Origin: Mucilaginibacter xinganensis | Lineage (GTDB): Bacteria > Bacteroidota > Bacteroidia > Sphingobacteriales > Sphingobacteriaceae | Reading direction: 5' to 3' | DNA: 64,000 nucleotides | Assembly (NCBI RefSeq): GCF_002257585.1 | Contig: NZ_CP022743.1 | Span: forward strand, 558,001-622,000 | Shown here: piece by piece, positions 27,322-36,122 of the stretch | Layout of the letters: every line of letters starts with the position of its first letter | How positions within the stretch are numbered: position 1 is the first letter of the stretch | Made by a program: the position numbers and the translations under genes | The notes under the pieces: model-generated | What the model was told of the DNA's origin: nothing | Database searches by the model: none | What the model saw: the letters and a program-made list of their open reading frames with translations, nothing else

Positions 27322-28414
27322 ATGACTAAAGAACAGATCCAGGATTTAAGGGATAGAATAACTTCCCTGAGGAGGCATCTTTGACATCGACAAGAAACTC
27401 GATGCATTGCAGATTGAACAGGAAATAACTGTTGGCCCCCATTTTTGGGACCATCCTAAAGAAGCCGAAAAGGTGCTGGCTTCTATAAAAACAAAAAAAG
27501 TATGGACCGATGCCTTCCAGAAGGTAGTGGCTACGGTTGAAGATACAGGTGTGCTTTTTGAATTTTTCCAGGCAGGCGATGCTACCGAAGCAGAAATGCA
27601 GGAGCAATACAACGCGGCCATAAAAGAAGTTGAAGAGCTTGAATTTAAAAACATGCTTTCGGCGGAAGAAGACCAGTTTAACGCGGTGCTGCAAATTACT
27701 GCAGGTGCAGGCGGTACCGAAAGCTGTGACTGGGCAGGTATGCTGATGCGTATGTACATTATGTGGGGCGAAAAGCATGGCTATAAAGTAACCGAACAGG
27801 ATTTTCAGGAAGGTGACGTTGCCGGTGTTAAAACTGTAACCCTGCAAATAGAAGGCGATTTTACTTACGGGTACCTGAAGGGCGAAAATGGCGTGCATCG
27901 CCTGGTGCGGATCTCGCCGTTTGATTCAAACGCCAAGCGCCATACCTCATTCGCATCGGTGTATGTTTACCCGCTGGTTGACGATACCATTGAAATTGAA
28001 GTTAAAGACGCTGATATAGAGTTTGAAACCTTCCGCTCGGGCGGTGCCGGCGGCCAGAACGTGAACAAGGTGGAAACTGCCGTGCGTTTATACCACAAAC
28101 CATCAGGCATCATCATCAAGAACCAGGAATCGCGCTCGCAGTTGCAGAATAAGGAAAATGCCATCAGGTTGCTTAAATCGCAATTGTATGAGGCCGAAAT
28201 GCGCAAGCGCATGGAACTTAGCAACGCGGTGGAAGGGAATAAGAAAAAGATTGAATGGGGGTCGCAGATCCGTAATTATGTATTGCACCCGTACAAGCTG
28301 GTTAAAGATCTGCGTACCGATCATGAAACATCAAACGCTGCCGCCGTACTGGACGGTGACCTCGACGAATTTTTAAAGTCCTATTTAATGGAATTTGGCG
28401 GTCCGAAGGGTTAA
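27322..28414 (+). CDS. prfB: Peptide chain release factor 2, programmed +1 frameshift
   Basis: RF2 ends translation at UGA and UAA. The ATG at 27322 opens a 20-codon frame that stops at TGA 27382-27384. The sequence AGG AGG CAT CTT TGA C contains the internal Shine-Dalgarno (27370-27375), the slippery CTT (27379-27381) and the TGA-C stop of classical RF2 autoregulation. A +1 shift resumes at GAC (27383) and runs to 28414, giving [20 protein letters not shown] then [10 protein letters not shown]. The long frame carries the SPF anticodon-like motif ([14 protein letters not shown]) and the GGQ motif ([13 protein letters not shown]). Low RF2 stalls the ribosome at TGA and promotes the shift. About 364 residues when joined. 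Confidence 0.96.
27370..27385 (+). promoter_or_regulatory. prfB recoding site
   Basis: AGGAGGCATCTTTGAC holds an in-frame Shine-Dalgarno-like AGGAGG three bases before the slippery CTT, followed by TGA-C. This is the canonical spacing for +1 slippage from CTT to TTT. The strong internal AGGAGG is notable because Shine-Dalgarno signals are otherwise rare in this window. Confidence 0.95.
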
Positions 28415-28427
28415 ATAATGATTTTTT

Positions 28428-28455
28428 CATAGCGGTGGGTTTACCCACCGCTATG
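28428..28455 (+). terminator. Hairpin after prfB
   Basis: CATAGCGGTGGGT / ACCCACCGCTATG form a perfect 13-bp inverted repeat around TT, so the working loop is about four bases. It starts 14 bases after the prfB stop. A T-run is on the 5' side only, so termination efficiency is uncertain. Confidence 0.6.
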
Positions 28456-28483
28456 CTGTAATACGCTTATACCTAAAGCTAAT

Positions 28484-29401
28484 ATGATGAAGACAATTTT
28501 GTGCACGTTAATGCTCTTAAGCACCTTTTCTTTAATAAAAGCGCAAGAGAGACCCCTGCCCCTTTATCCCAATGGTGTGCCGAACAGCAAGGCCACCCCG
28601 GCAAAATATATTGAAAAAGATGAAAACGGATGGGCATCGTTTGTGAGCGTGCCTACTATAATCCCTTATCTGCCCGCAAAAGGAACGGCAAACGGTACCT
28701 CAATTGTGATATTCCCCGGCGGAGGGTATTCAGGACTTTCAATGGAGAATGAAGGCTCAAGTATTGCTAAAGCATTTAACCAGTTGGGCGTGACGGCCTT
28801 TATAGTAAAATACCGGCTGCCAAGTGATGAGATTATGCCTGATAAAACCATAGGGCCGCTGCAGGATGCACAGCAGGCTGTTTTAATGGTGCGTAAAAAC
28901 GCCGTTAAGTGGGGATTAAAAACAGATAAAGTAGGCATCATAGGCTTCTCGGCCGGCGGGCACCTGGCATCAACACTGGGTACGCATTTTGAAAAAGTGC
29001 TGGTTGACAATAAAGATAACATTAGCGCACGACCTGATTTTATGCTGCTGCTTTACCCGGTAATTTCATTCGGACCGCAGGCACATGTTGGTTCGCGCGA
29101 GAACCTGATCGGTAAAACACCGGCCGAAGGTTTGGTGAATTTATACAGCAATGAAAAACAGGTAACTGCCAATACGCCGCCCACACTATTGGTACACGCC
29201 GAAGATGACGACGTAGTGCCGGTACAGAACAGCCTGATGTTTTACGAAGCACTGCTGAACGCCAGGGTAAAGACAGAAATGCACCTGTACCAGGAAGGCG
29301 GACATGGGTTTGGATTGAACAATTCCAAAAGCAAGAGCAAATGGATGGACTGGGCAAAGAACTGGATGATAGAAAATGGGTTTTGCCCTACGGCTCCTTA
29401 A
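28484..29401 (+). CDS. Secreted alpha/beta hydrolase, esterase/lipase (BD-FAE/acetylxylan-esterase-like)
   Basis: 305 residues with a signal peptide ending near LIKAQ (residue 21). The oxyanion motif GGGYSGLS is near residue 80, the nucleophile elbow GFSAGGH has Ser156, and the likely acid and base are in AEDDDVVP (about 240) and EGGHGFG (about 273). The layout matches the family often annotated as acetylxylan or ferulate esterases in Bacteroidota polysaccharide degradation. Two ATGs in a row (28484, 28487) make the exact start ambiguous. No carbohydrate operon surrounds it, so the substrate is uncertain. Confidence 0.85.
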   Translation: MMKTILCTLMLLSTFSLIKAQERPLPLYPNGVPNSKATPAKYIEKDENGWASFVSVPTIIPYLPAKGTANGTSIVIFPGGGYSGLSMENEGSSIAKAFNQLGVTAFIVKYRLPSDEIMPDKTIGPLQDAQQAVLMVRKNAVKWGLKTDKVGIIGFSAGGHLASTLGTHFEKVLVDNKDNISARPDFMLLLYPVISFGPQAHVGSRENLIGKTPAEGLVNLYSNEKQVTANTPPTLLVHAEDDDVVPVQNSLMFYEALLNARVKTEMHLYQEGGHGFGLNNSKSKSKWMDWAKNWMIENGFCPTAP

Positions 29402-29447
29402 AGCGAAAGTTTTGAATTACAAACAGCCTTGTATTTTCTTTTCCTCT

Positions 29448-30311
29448 TTAGGGCCCTTCTATTATCTCCAGCAACTCATTCAGCTCATCAACCTTATCTG
29501 CTGATCCCAAATGTTCGTAAGCGCTGATAAGGTTGCGTAATACCCTTTTAATAATATCTGTATTGGAGCATGGCTCATAAAACTGCTTATCAAATTTCAG
29601 GTTCAGCTGCTTTAAAAACATATCCACATCACGGCGGCCAAAAATAAAGCCCTTGTTAAAGGCATTGATATAAAACAAAATACCTCCTTCAAAATCGCTT
29701 TGCAGGGTCTCGTCCATATAGGCTAAAATAAAATGCTGCGGCAGGTTTACACCATAAACCGGGATGTCCAGTTTTTGAGCAATGATGGAATAAATAATAG
29801 CCAGCGAGATCTGGTTTCCCTTTTTGGTTTCGAGTACCTGGCTGATATAGCTGTTTTGCGGGTCCTGGTGATTGGTGGTGTTCCCTACGAAACCATAAAT
29901 GCTGTAAAACACGTGGTTAATCAGCTTGATTTGCTCAGCCGGACTGGCCTCGTTCATCATCTGGATCCAGATGTCGCGCTTAATGGCCTCTATCTGGTTT
30001 ATAACCTTCTGCTCATCTAAATCCGGGTACTGATACCGGTTAACTATCAGGATGCCCTGCAGCAGGTCAAATGCGCCGCCCTGGTGCCATAGCTGCAGAT
30101 CTTTCTTAACTATCCCAAACTGGATCTCGTGTACCAGGTTGGCAATGCGCTCCTGCTGTACCGCGTCAAATGCCTGCTCCCAGGCCTGTTCTAAATATTC
30201 AATGGCTTCCGGGCCATAAGAGAGTAATTTCTGATGAACGTGTTCAAATATCTCCCCATCCGGATCGTCCAGTAAACGTATCAATGAATTTACTTCTGTT
30301 GGATTTATCAT
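29448..30311 (-). CDS. SirB1/transglutaminase-like superfamily protein
   Basis: 287 residues, no signal peptide. The N-terminal half is helical (HEAT/TPR-like). The middle KKGNQISLAIIYSIIAQKLDIPVYGVNLPQHF matches the SirB1-type transglutaminase-like core, in which the usual Cys position is occupied by Ile/Ser here (NQISLAI), while His in PQHFILAY remains. The C-terminus is TPR-like (LRNLISAYEHLGSADKVDELNELLEII). SirB1 proteins lack an established enzyme activity. It is divergent from the methyltransferase gene with about 43 bases between. Confidence 0.75.
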   Translation of the reverse strand: MINPTEVNSLIRLLDDPDGEIFEHVHQKLLSYGPEAIEYLEQAWEQAFDAVQQERIANLVHEIQFGIVKKDLQLWHQGGAFDLLQGILIVNRYQYPDLDEQKVINQIEAIKRDIWIQMMNEASPAEQIKLINHVFYSIYGFVGNTTNHQDPQNSYISQVLETKKGNQISLAIIYSIIAQKLDIPVYGVNLPQHFILAYMDETLQSDFEGGILFYINAFNKGFIFGRRDVDMFLKQLNLKFDKQFYEPCSNTDIIKRVLRNLISAYEHLGSADKVDELNELLEIIEGP

Positions 30312-30354
30312 GCTATACTGCTAAAATACTAAACGTTTGTATATTTTTACAGCC

Positions 30355-31137
30355 ATGTTTAATTTAAGGTTCGCGAAAGACTACCTGTTTCATCGGCTTA
30401 AAGCAAAAAACAGGCATGGTGTGCACTCTCCATTTGTTTACAGGCTGATTGATAATGTAATTTACGATTTTGATGCCAAAAAAGTATATACAGATGTGGA
30501 GAACATCCGGGAAGGGTTATTTAATGACACCAGGATTATAACCATAACCGACCTCGGCGCGGGATCGCATGTAAACAATAATCGCCAAAAAAAGATCAGC
30601 GATATTGCGCATAACGCGTTAAAACCACCCAAACTTGCGCAGTTGCTGTTTCGCTTTGTGGCCGATCTAAAACCAAACAATATTATTGAGTTAGGCACCT
30701 GTTTAGGCACAACTACCCTGTACCTGCAAAAGGCTGCGCCTAAGGCCAGGGTTTACACATTGGAAGGCTGCCCTGAAACGGCTAAAATAGCTCAGGAGAC
30801 TTTTGCCAAAGGCGATATAAAAGCCGAACCCGTTGTCGGCAATTTTGATGATACGCTTCCCGGTGTGATCAGCAGTGTGGCGCAGCTTGACTTTGTTTTT
30901 GTAGATGGCAATCACCAAAAAGATGCTACGCTTAAATACTTTGAATGGTGCCTGCCCAAAGTGCACGAAAATACGATGCTTATTTTTGATGATATTTACT
31001 GGAGCACCGGCATGAAAGAAGCGTGGGAACAAATTAAAGCGCACCCACGGGTTACGGTAACGATTGATCTGTTTTGGATTGGCCTGGTGTTTTTTAAACC
31101 GGGACAGGCGAAGGAAGATTTTTTAATAAAGATCTGA
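30355..31137 (+). CDS. Class I SAM-dependent methyltransferase (MTase_24-like)
   Basis: 260 residues from the ATG at 30355; a TTG at 30337 is less likely. An N-terminal helical part with KAKNRHGVHSPFVYRLID precedes the SAM-binding core (NIIELGTCLGTTTLYL, about residue 110). LDFVFVDGNHQKDATLKYFE lies near 180, followed by a terminal strand (TIDLFWIGLVFFK). RHGVHSPFVYxL is a motif I recognise from Bacteroidota O-methyltransferase-like proteins. The substrate is unknown. Confidence 0.8.
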   Translation: MFNLRFAKDYLFHRLKAKNRHGVHSPFVYRLIDNVIYDFDAKKVYTDVENIREGLFNDTRIITITDLGAGSHVNNNRQKKISDIAHNALKPPKLAQLLFRFVADLKPNNIIELGTCLGTTTLYLQKAAPKARVYTLEGCPETAKIAQETFAKGDIKAEPVVGNFDDTLPGVISSVAQLDFVFVDGNHQKDATLKYFEWCLPKVHENTMLIFDDIYWSTGMKEAWEQIKAHPRVTVTIDLFWIGLVFFKPGQAKEDFLIKI

Positions 31138-31192
31138 TGGCCAACTGCCGGAAATTAGTAGGAACTCCCAATCTAAATCCCGATTTTATAAC

Positions 31193-31666
31193 ATGAGTAA
31201 TACATTCACCGCGATTGATTTTGAAACGGCACAGGGCAAACGCTGGAGTATTTGCCAGGTGGGGCTGGTGAGGGTAGAGGAAGGGAAATTAGTTAACCGG
31301 CTTAACCTGCTTGTTTGCCCGCCGGGTAATATATACTCGGGCATTAACACGCAAATTCATGGGATAAGTGCAAGGCACACCTTTAACTCACCCAGGTTTG
31401 CCGAAGTTTGGCCGTTAATTAGCCCTTACATAGAAAATGAAACGGTAGTTGCCCACAACGGAGCCTTTGATTTTAGCTGCCTTTCACAAACGCTCGATTA
31501 TTATCAAATCCGGCAACCCGGGTACGTTAAGCAGTGTACCTATAAAATATTTGGAAAAGGGCTGGCTGCCTGTTGTTCGGCGCATAGAATTGCGCTCAAC
31601 CATCATGATGCGTTATCTGACGCCATGGCCTGCGCCCAGCTTTATCTTATTCACCTTAACAGGTAA
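31193..31666 (+). CDS. DnaQ-like 3'-5' exonuclease
   Basis: 157 residues forming one DEDDh exonuclease domain: ExoI AIDFETA (Asp9, Glu11 approximately), ExoII VVAHNGAFDFSCL (Asp near 94), and ExoIII HHDALSDAMA (His and Asp near 140). The domain resembles the epsilon subunit or the stand-alone nuclease of repair. No polymerase or BRCT domain is attached, so it is probably an auxiliary repair exonuclease. It is convergent with the Omp85-like gene. Confidence 0.88.
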   Translation: MSNTFTAIDFETAQGKRWSICQVGLVRVEEGKLVNRLNLLVCPPGNIYSGINTQIHGISARHTFNSPRFAEVWPLISPYIENETVVAHNGAFDFSCLSQTLDYYQIRQPGYVKQCTYKIFGKGLAACCSAHRIALNHHDALSDAMACAQLYLIHLNR

Positions 31667-31687
31667 CGCTGTTTTTTTGTCCGCACA

Positions 31688-32827
31688 TTAAAAACTCTGT
31701 CCCAGCGCTATATAAAACCCGCCTTCGCGTTTCTCGCCTGCCGGTTTTTGGCCTACGCCATAATCAAGGCGAATGGCTAATCCTTTTTCCACATCAAAAA
31801 AGTAACGTACGCCGCCGCCATAATTGGGCTTTAGTTGCGCCGTACTGAAGGTAGAATGGAATACTTCGCCCGTACCCACAAAACCCACTATTCCAAAACG
31901 GTTATCAACGCGGTAGCGCAGTTCGGTTTGCCCGGCAATATAATTGCGGTCGCGATAGCGGCCCTGGTAATAGCCGCGCATCATCTCGTCGCTGCCCATC
32001 TGGGGTAACAGGTAAAATGGCGACCGGCTGCCGGTTAAGCTTTGTTCCTGAATGTCCACCCCTAAAACAAGCTTGCGGGCAAGCTGAAAAAATTGGGCAT
32101 ACTCAATATTGAAAAACCCACCTTTATAGCTGTTATTGGCATAGGTGCCATGCATCAGGTTATAATAACTGCTAATCACCATTCCCTTTGTGGTGTAGGT
32201 ATTATTGTTGCGGGTATCAAAGGTAAAGCTTGGGCCAATGTAGGCACTTGCACCGCCATGACCATCTTCAACCTGGGGGTCGGAGTTTATGGTACTATAA
32301 ACGTTGGGGTCGTATTTGTAAAAATATTTGATAACGCCGCCCACCAGGCCCACATAAAAATTGTCGCCAATGCGTTTTTCTGCCGCCATGCCGAGTTTAT
32401 AACGTTTTTCGGCCACATGATCCAATGCCGATAGTTTGGTATTGTTACCCACGCCGTAAAAGTTAAATGGAAAGTTGTAGTAGCTGATCACCCCGGTAAA
32501 ATGATACTTGTTTTGCGGTGTCCAGTAGTTGGCGTTGAGGCTAAGTTTCGCCTGTCCTTTTGTGGTAAGGGTTGAGTAGCCAAAAAGGCTTGATACACGC
32601 GTGTCATGCCCCGTAGTATCGGTATAAAATGATAATAAAGCAGCTCCACCGAATTCAAGCCCTGTTTCCGGGGCAGAGCTTAATGCAGGCAGCAGTACGA
32701 AGCTGGGCTTACGGCTGCTATCTTTTTTAAAATACATTTGACGGATAAACTTTGGCAGAAAATTCAGTTGTGCAAAAACCCCCTGGACGCTAAAAAGGAA
32801 TATAAATACGATAAAAAGTTTTTTCAT
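31688..32827 (-). CDS. POTRA-less Omp85/BamA-type outer-membrane barrel
   Basis: 379 residues from the ATG at 32827 with a signal peptide ending FAQ (about 20). The mature part starts almost at once with barrel strands (FVLLPALSSAPETGLEFGGAA) and ends in an aromatic-terminated strand (FYIALGQSF), as outer-membrane barrels do. MRGYYQGRYRDRNY near 295 corresponds to the conserved (V/M)RGY loop of the Omp85 family. There is no room for POTRA domains. Such short Omp85 proteins occur in Bacteroidota; cargo or lipid-transport partners are not evident. Confidence 0.8.
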   Translation of the reverse strand: MKKLFIVFIFLFSVQGVFAQLNFLPKFIRQMYFKKDSSRKPSFVLLPALSSAPETGLEFGGAALLSFYTDTTGHDTRVSSLFGYSTLTTKGQAKLSLNANYWTPQNKYHFTGVISYYNFPFNFYGVGNNTKLSALDHVAEKRYKLGMAAEKRIGDNFYVGLVGGVIKYFYKYDPNVYSTINSDPQVEDGHGGASAYIGPSFTFDTRNNNTYTTKGMVISSYYNLMHGTYANNSYKGGFFNIEYAQFFQLARKLVLGVDIQEQSLTGSRSPFYLLPQMGSDEMMRGYYQGRYRDRNYIAGQTELRYRVDNRFGIVGFVGTGEVFHSTFSTAQLKPNYGGGVRYFFDVEKGLAIRLDYGVGQKPAGEKREGGFYIALGQSF

Positions 32828-33055
32828 GTAACGCAGATGTTGCGAAGATAAGGGCATTTTGGCTATAATGTTTTATTTTTTAAGACAAACAGCGCAAAAA
32901 AAGGCCTAACGTCTTATTGGAGGGGCACCATCGCAGAAAAAACAAAAAGTTGTATGATAGGAACCCTGAGGTAAGAAGGACAAAAAAAATCAAAACGGGT
33001 AGGTAGTTGATCATAAAGAAACCAACCACATTTATTACAGGAAATAGGATAGATT

Positions 33056-33886
33056 TTACCGGGTAACCACTATTTTTTGGCCAATTCTAATACTGCTATC
33101 AGACATGTTGTTCATCGCTTTAAGGCTGTCAACAGCTATTCCGAAACGCTTGGAAATATTATATAGGGTATCGCCTTGTTTTATGGTGTAGGTTTTATTA
33201 GCGGGAATGCTTTGCAGAGAATCTTTAACTGCTTTGTCTTCTTTTTTATCTATCTGTGTAAACACGCGGTCAACCCGTTTTATTTTGGCTATCTCAGTGC
33301 CTTCAGGCGCATCATACTGGTTAAGATTGTATTTTTCTATAATACCGATCAGCAGTTGGGGATATTTTGGATTGGTTGCATAACCTGCTTTCTTTAAGCC
33401 GTAGGCCCAGCCACGATAGTCGTTTTTATCTAATTCAAATAAGTGGGTATAATTTTTCTTTTGCAAAAAGACCGAGTGGTCCCTGAATGAATCTTCCGGA
33501 TTGTCATAAACCCTGAATGCATCATTAGCATTATCATCATCCTTATAATAAACTTTCCCCTGCCATGATGGATTGGTTTTTATGCCGAAGTGATTATTGG
33601 CAACGCGTGCAAGGGTCCCATTACCGCTGCCTGATTCAAAGAGCCCCTGGGCCAATGTTATACTGGCCGGGATGCCGTACAAGTTCATTTCCTTGATTGC
33701 TATGGCCTTGTATTTTTCAATATACTGTAACGAGGTAAGCGGGGTATAATCAGCGGTATAGTTACTGTTGGATTTTTGAACGCTTTTATTGTTTTTGCGC
33801 GCCACCCTGTCAGACACGCTTCCTTTGCGGGCCGAGCATGAGGTAACAAAAAGAACGCTTATGAATAAATATACGAATTTTCTCAT
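33056..33886 (-). CDS. Glucosaminidase lipoprotein with C-terminal LysM
   Basis: 276 residues with a lipoprotein signal (VTSCSA). The GH73-type glucosaminidase domain (about 50-190) has YIEKYKAIAIKEM, ASITLAQGLFESGSGNGTLA with the catalytic Glu (ESGSG), NNHFGIK, and the RGWAYGLKKAGYATNP motif. A LysM follows at the C-terminus (YTIKQGDTLYNISKRFGI, about 230-275), which binds peptidoglycan. It likely cleaves GlcNAc-MurNAc bonds in the periplasm. The next gene upstream (33995-34543) encodes a related enzyme, so the pair may share a role in wall turnover. Confidence 0.9.
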   Translation of the reverse strand: MRKFVYLFISVLFVTSCSARKGSVSDRVARKNNKSVQKSNSNYTADYTPLTSLQYIEKYKAIAIKEMNLYGIPASITLAQGLFESGSGNGTLARVANNHFGIKTNPSWQGKVYYKDDDNANDAFRVYDNPEDSFRDHSVFLQKKNYTHLFELDKNDYRGWAYGLKKAGYATNPKYPQLLIGIIEKYNLNQYDAPEGTEIAKIKRVDRVFTQIDKKEDKAVKDSLQSIPANKTYTIKQGDTLYNISKRFGIAVDSLKAMNNMSDSSIRIGQKIVVTR

Positions 33887-33994
33887 TTCAATAATAAATC
33901 AATCACGCTGGAAAGCAACACTTTCAGCGGTTTAGACTTATAACGCAGGTTTTAACCTGTAAGTTTCGTTATCGGGGCGTATTTGTGATTTTTC

Positions 33995-34543
33995 TTAATT
34001 GTTTTGAGCTATTTGATCCTGATTGGCAGTGTTTTGTTTGTTTGCCGGGTTTTCGTCCAGGTCATAGAGCTGGTATTTTTTAATGAGGCCCATTACCTGT
34101 GCCGCCCATTTATGGCTGCTGCAATAACCCCGGCTCTGAATGCCCTTTGCCCAGCCTGTATAATCAAAATGGGTAAATTTGTCGGCAAGGCCGCTAAATT
34201 CCCTGCGTTCTGTCATGATACGGGCAAAATCCTGGAACGAATCAAATACCGAATCGTAGCGTTTGTATTTGGTTTTTACTAACTTTTTATGTTTGTAAAA
34301 AACAGCGCCGCCGCCGCCTTTAACACCAAACTGGTTGTTTAAATTTTGTGCCAGGGTGCTGTTTCCGCATCCCGACTCATGCATGGCAACGCCGAGTACA
34401 ATACTTGCCGGTACGCCGGTTTCATGCATTATTTTAATGGCATCGTCTTTAAATTGCTCAATGTATGATTTTGCAGTGTTTTTTTGCGCTGAAACCAAAA
34501 GGGTTGAGGCCAGCAATAGTGCAACCAGTACGAGTTTTTTCAT
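33995..34543 (-). CDS. Secreted glucosaminidase (GH73-like), single domain
   Basis: 182 residues with a signal peptide ending VSAQ (about 19). The domain shares its motifs with the neighbour: YIEQFKDDAIKIM, ASIVLGVAMHESGCGNSTLA (catalytic Glu in HESGCG), NNQFGVKG and TGWAKGIQSRGY. It lacks LysM. It ends 108 bases before the LysM-containing paralogue starts, on the same strand, and begins just 3 bases after the stop of the O-methyltransferase gene, so the three may form one transcript. Confidence 0.86.
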   Translation of the reverse strand: MKKLVLVALLLASTLLVSAQKNTAKSYIEQFKDDAIKIMHETGVPASIVLGVAMHESGCGNSTLAQNLNNQFGVKGGGGAVFYKHKKLVKTKYKRYDSVFDSFQDFARIMTERREFSGLADKFTHFDYTGWAKGIQSRGYCSSHKWAAQVMGLIKKYQLYDLDENPANKQNTANQDQIAQNN

Positions 34544-34546
34544 AAT

Positions 34547-35185
34547 TTACTTTTTTCTGATGACCAACAATCCGTCGCGCACGGGCAGAATCATTTTCTC
34601 TACCTGGCTGTTTACGGAAATTTGGTCATTTAGTTCGCGAATAAGTTGTGTATCGGCATCATTTGCTTCGCCATATACCTTTCCTTTCCACAAAACATTA
34701 TCAATTATTATTAATCCGCCGGACCTTACTTTGTCTAAGACAAGTTGAAAATAGGTATAATTATTCTTTTTGTCAGCATCAATAAATACCAAATCCCAAT
34801 AATTAACGGGTAAATCCGGAATTATCGCGGTAGCATCGCCAAAATGCAGCTTTATTTTTTTGCCAACATTTGTTAGTTTAAAATGTGAATTCAGCATTTC
34901 CTCCAGCTCGCGGTTCACTTCAATGGTATGGATCTCGCCATCATCGGTAAGGCCTTCCGCAAGGCAAATGGTAGCATAACCGGTAAAGGTACCTACCTCC
35001 AAAATACGTTTTGGCCCAATCATTTTACTGAGGAAACTAAGCACCCTGCCCTGGTAATGGCCCGATAACATGTGCGGCCGCAATACCTTCAGGTAGGTTT
35101 CCCTGTTGATGCTTTGCAATGCTTCCGGCTCCGGTTCGCAGTGCTCATCAAGGTACGTTTGGAGATCATGGGGTAGAATTTCCAT
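34547..35185 (-). CDS. Class I O-methyltransferase (SAM-dependent, CCoAMT-like)
   Basis: 212 residues with the family layout: MIGPKRILEVGTFTGYATICLAEGL (SAM site, about 52-75), IHTIEVNRELEE, LVFIDADKKNNYTYF (metal/substrate loop, about 130) and a DNVLWKGKV motif. This is the cation-dependent caffeoyl-CoA/catechol O-methyltransferase type (YrrM-like); the bacterial substrate is unknown. A -7 box lies right before the ATG. It is separated from trpC by a hairpin. Confidence 0.88.
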   Translation of the reverse strand: MEILPHDLQTYLDEHCEPEPEALQSINRETYLKVLRPHMLSGHYQGRVLSFLSKMIGPKRILEVGTFTGYATICLAEGLTDDGEIHTIEVNRELEEMLNSHFKLTNVGKKIKLHFGDATAIIPDLPVNYWDLVFIDADKKNNYTYFQLVLDKVRSGGLIIIDNVLWKGKVYGEANDADTQLIRELNDQISVNSQVEKMILPVRDGLLVIRKK

Positions 35186-35189
35186 GATG

Positions 35190-35197
35190 CAAAAGTA
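35190..35197 (-). promoter_or_regulatory. -7 box directly before the O-methyltransferase
   Basis: TACTTTTG on the minus strand (TAnnTTTG) ends 4 bases before the ATG at 35185, again predicting a leaderless transcript. It makes the O-methyltransferase a separate unit from trp. Confidence 0.5.
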
Positions 35198-35220
35198 GTA
35201 ATTTTTAAATAAATGAAAAT

Positions 35221-35253
35221 TTAGCCGGTTTTCAGCGCCGAAAACCAGGCTAA
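35221..35253 (-). terminator. Hairpin after trpC
   Basis: TTAGCCGGTTTTC (35221-35233) pairs with GAAAACCAGGCTAA (35240-35253) with one bulge and a six-base loop. On the minus strand it starts 8 bases after the trpC stop and is followed by AATTTTC. It is the likely end of the trp transcript. Confidence 0.65.
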
Positions 35254-35260
35254 TTATGCC

Positions 35261-36043
35261 TTAAAGTTCCTTTACAAACTCCACCATGGCCAGGCCCGGA
35301 TCCGCCTGTTTCATAAAGTTTTCTCCAATTAAAAAGCCGTTAAAACCTGCAGTTTTTAACTGTTTAATGGTTTCGGGATTACTGATGGCGCTTTCCGAGA
35401 TCTTTAAAAATTCCTGCGGGATATGAGGTGCCAGTTGATATGATGTTTCAACCGAAACGGTGAAATCGGCCAGGTTGCGGTTATTCACGCCAATGGCGTC
35501 CAGCTTAGGGTTAATACTCCGTTCCAGTTCTTCCAGGTTGTGCACTTCTAACAGCACATTTAAGCCCAGGCTTTTTGCCAGCGAAGCCAGTTTATCTATT
35601 TCTGCAGGCGTAAGTATAGCGGCAATAAGCAGAATAATATCTGCCCCCAATGATTTTGCTTCAATTACCTGGTACTCATCTATCATAAAATCTTTGCGCA
35701 GTACCGGGATAGTATTTGCCTGGCGGGCGGCCACAAGATCGGCCTTTTTGCCCATAAAGAAATTACGGTCTGTTAAAACCGATAGCGCCGAAGCCCCGGC
35801 GGCGGCGTAGCCGTTGGTAACTGCCTTTACGCTAACGCGGTCGTTAATGATGCCTTTTGACGGAGATTTGCGCTTAAATTCGGCAATAATTCCGGTGCGG
35901 ACAGGGTCCAGCAGGAAATCTTTAAAAGAATAACAATCTCGTTGAAAAAGATCCGATTCTTCCAGTTGGGTGTATGAAGTGCGTTTTTTTGCACTCAGCA
36001 CTTCACGCTTTTTATTGATTACAATTTTATCTAAGATGTTCAT
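35261..36043 (-). CDS. trpC: Indole-3-glycerol phosphate synthase
   Basis: TrpC closes CdRP to indole-3-glycerol phosphate, the fourth step of tryptophan synthesis. The TIM barrel carries all signatures: IAEFKRKSPSKG (catalytic Lys, about residue 53), VLRKDFMIDEYQ (about 113), LLEVHNLEEL, GVNNRNLADF, SESAIS and GFLIGENFMK. 260 residues, monofunctional, with no fused TrpF. It is the last gene before the hairpin; trpD, trpF, trpB and trpA do not follow. Confidence 0.96.
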   Translation of the reverse strand: MNILDKIVINKKREVLSAKKRTSYTQLEESDLFQRDCYSFKDFLLDPVRTGIIAEFKRKSPSKGIINDRVSVKAVTNGYAAAGASALSVLTDRNFFMGKKADLVAARQANTIPVLRKDFMIDEYQVIEAKSLGADIILLIAAILTPAEIDKLASLAKSLGLNVLLEVHNLEELERSINPKLDAIGVNNRNLADFTVSVETSYQLAPHIPQEFLKISESAISNPETIKQLKTAGFNGFLIGENFMKQADPGLAMVEFVKEL

Positions 36044-36122
36044 TTTATAAAATAATTAGTCATTTGGCCTTTAGCCTGTTTTCCGTAGTTATCATGCTAG
36101 CCGCCAAACTTAAAACCATCAT

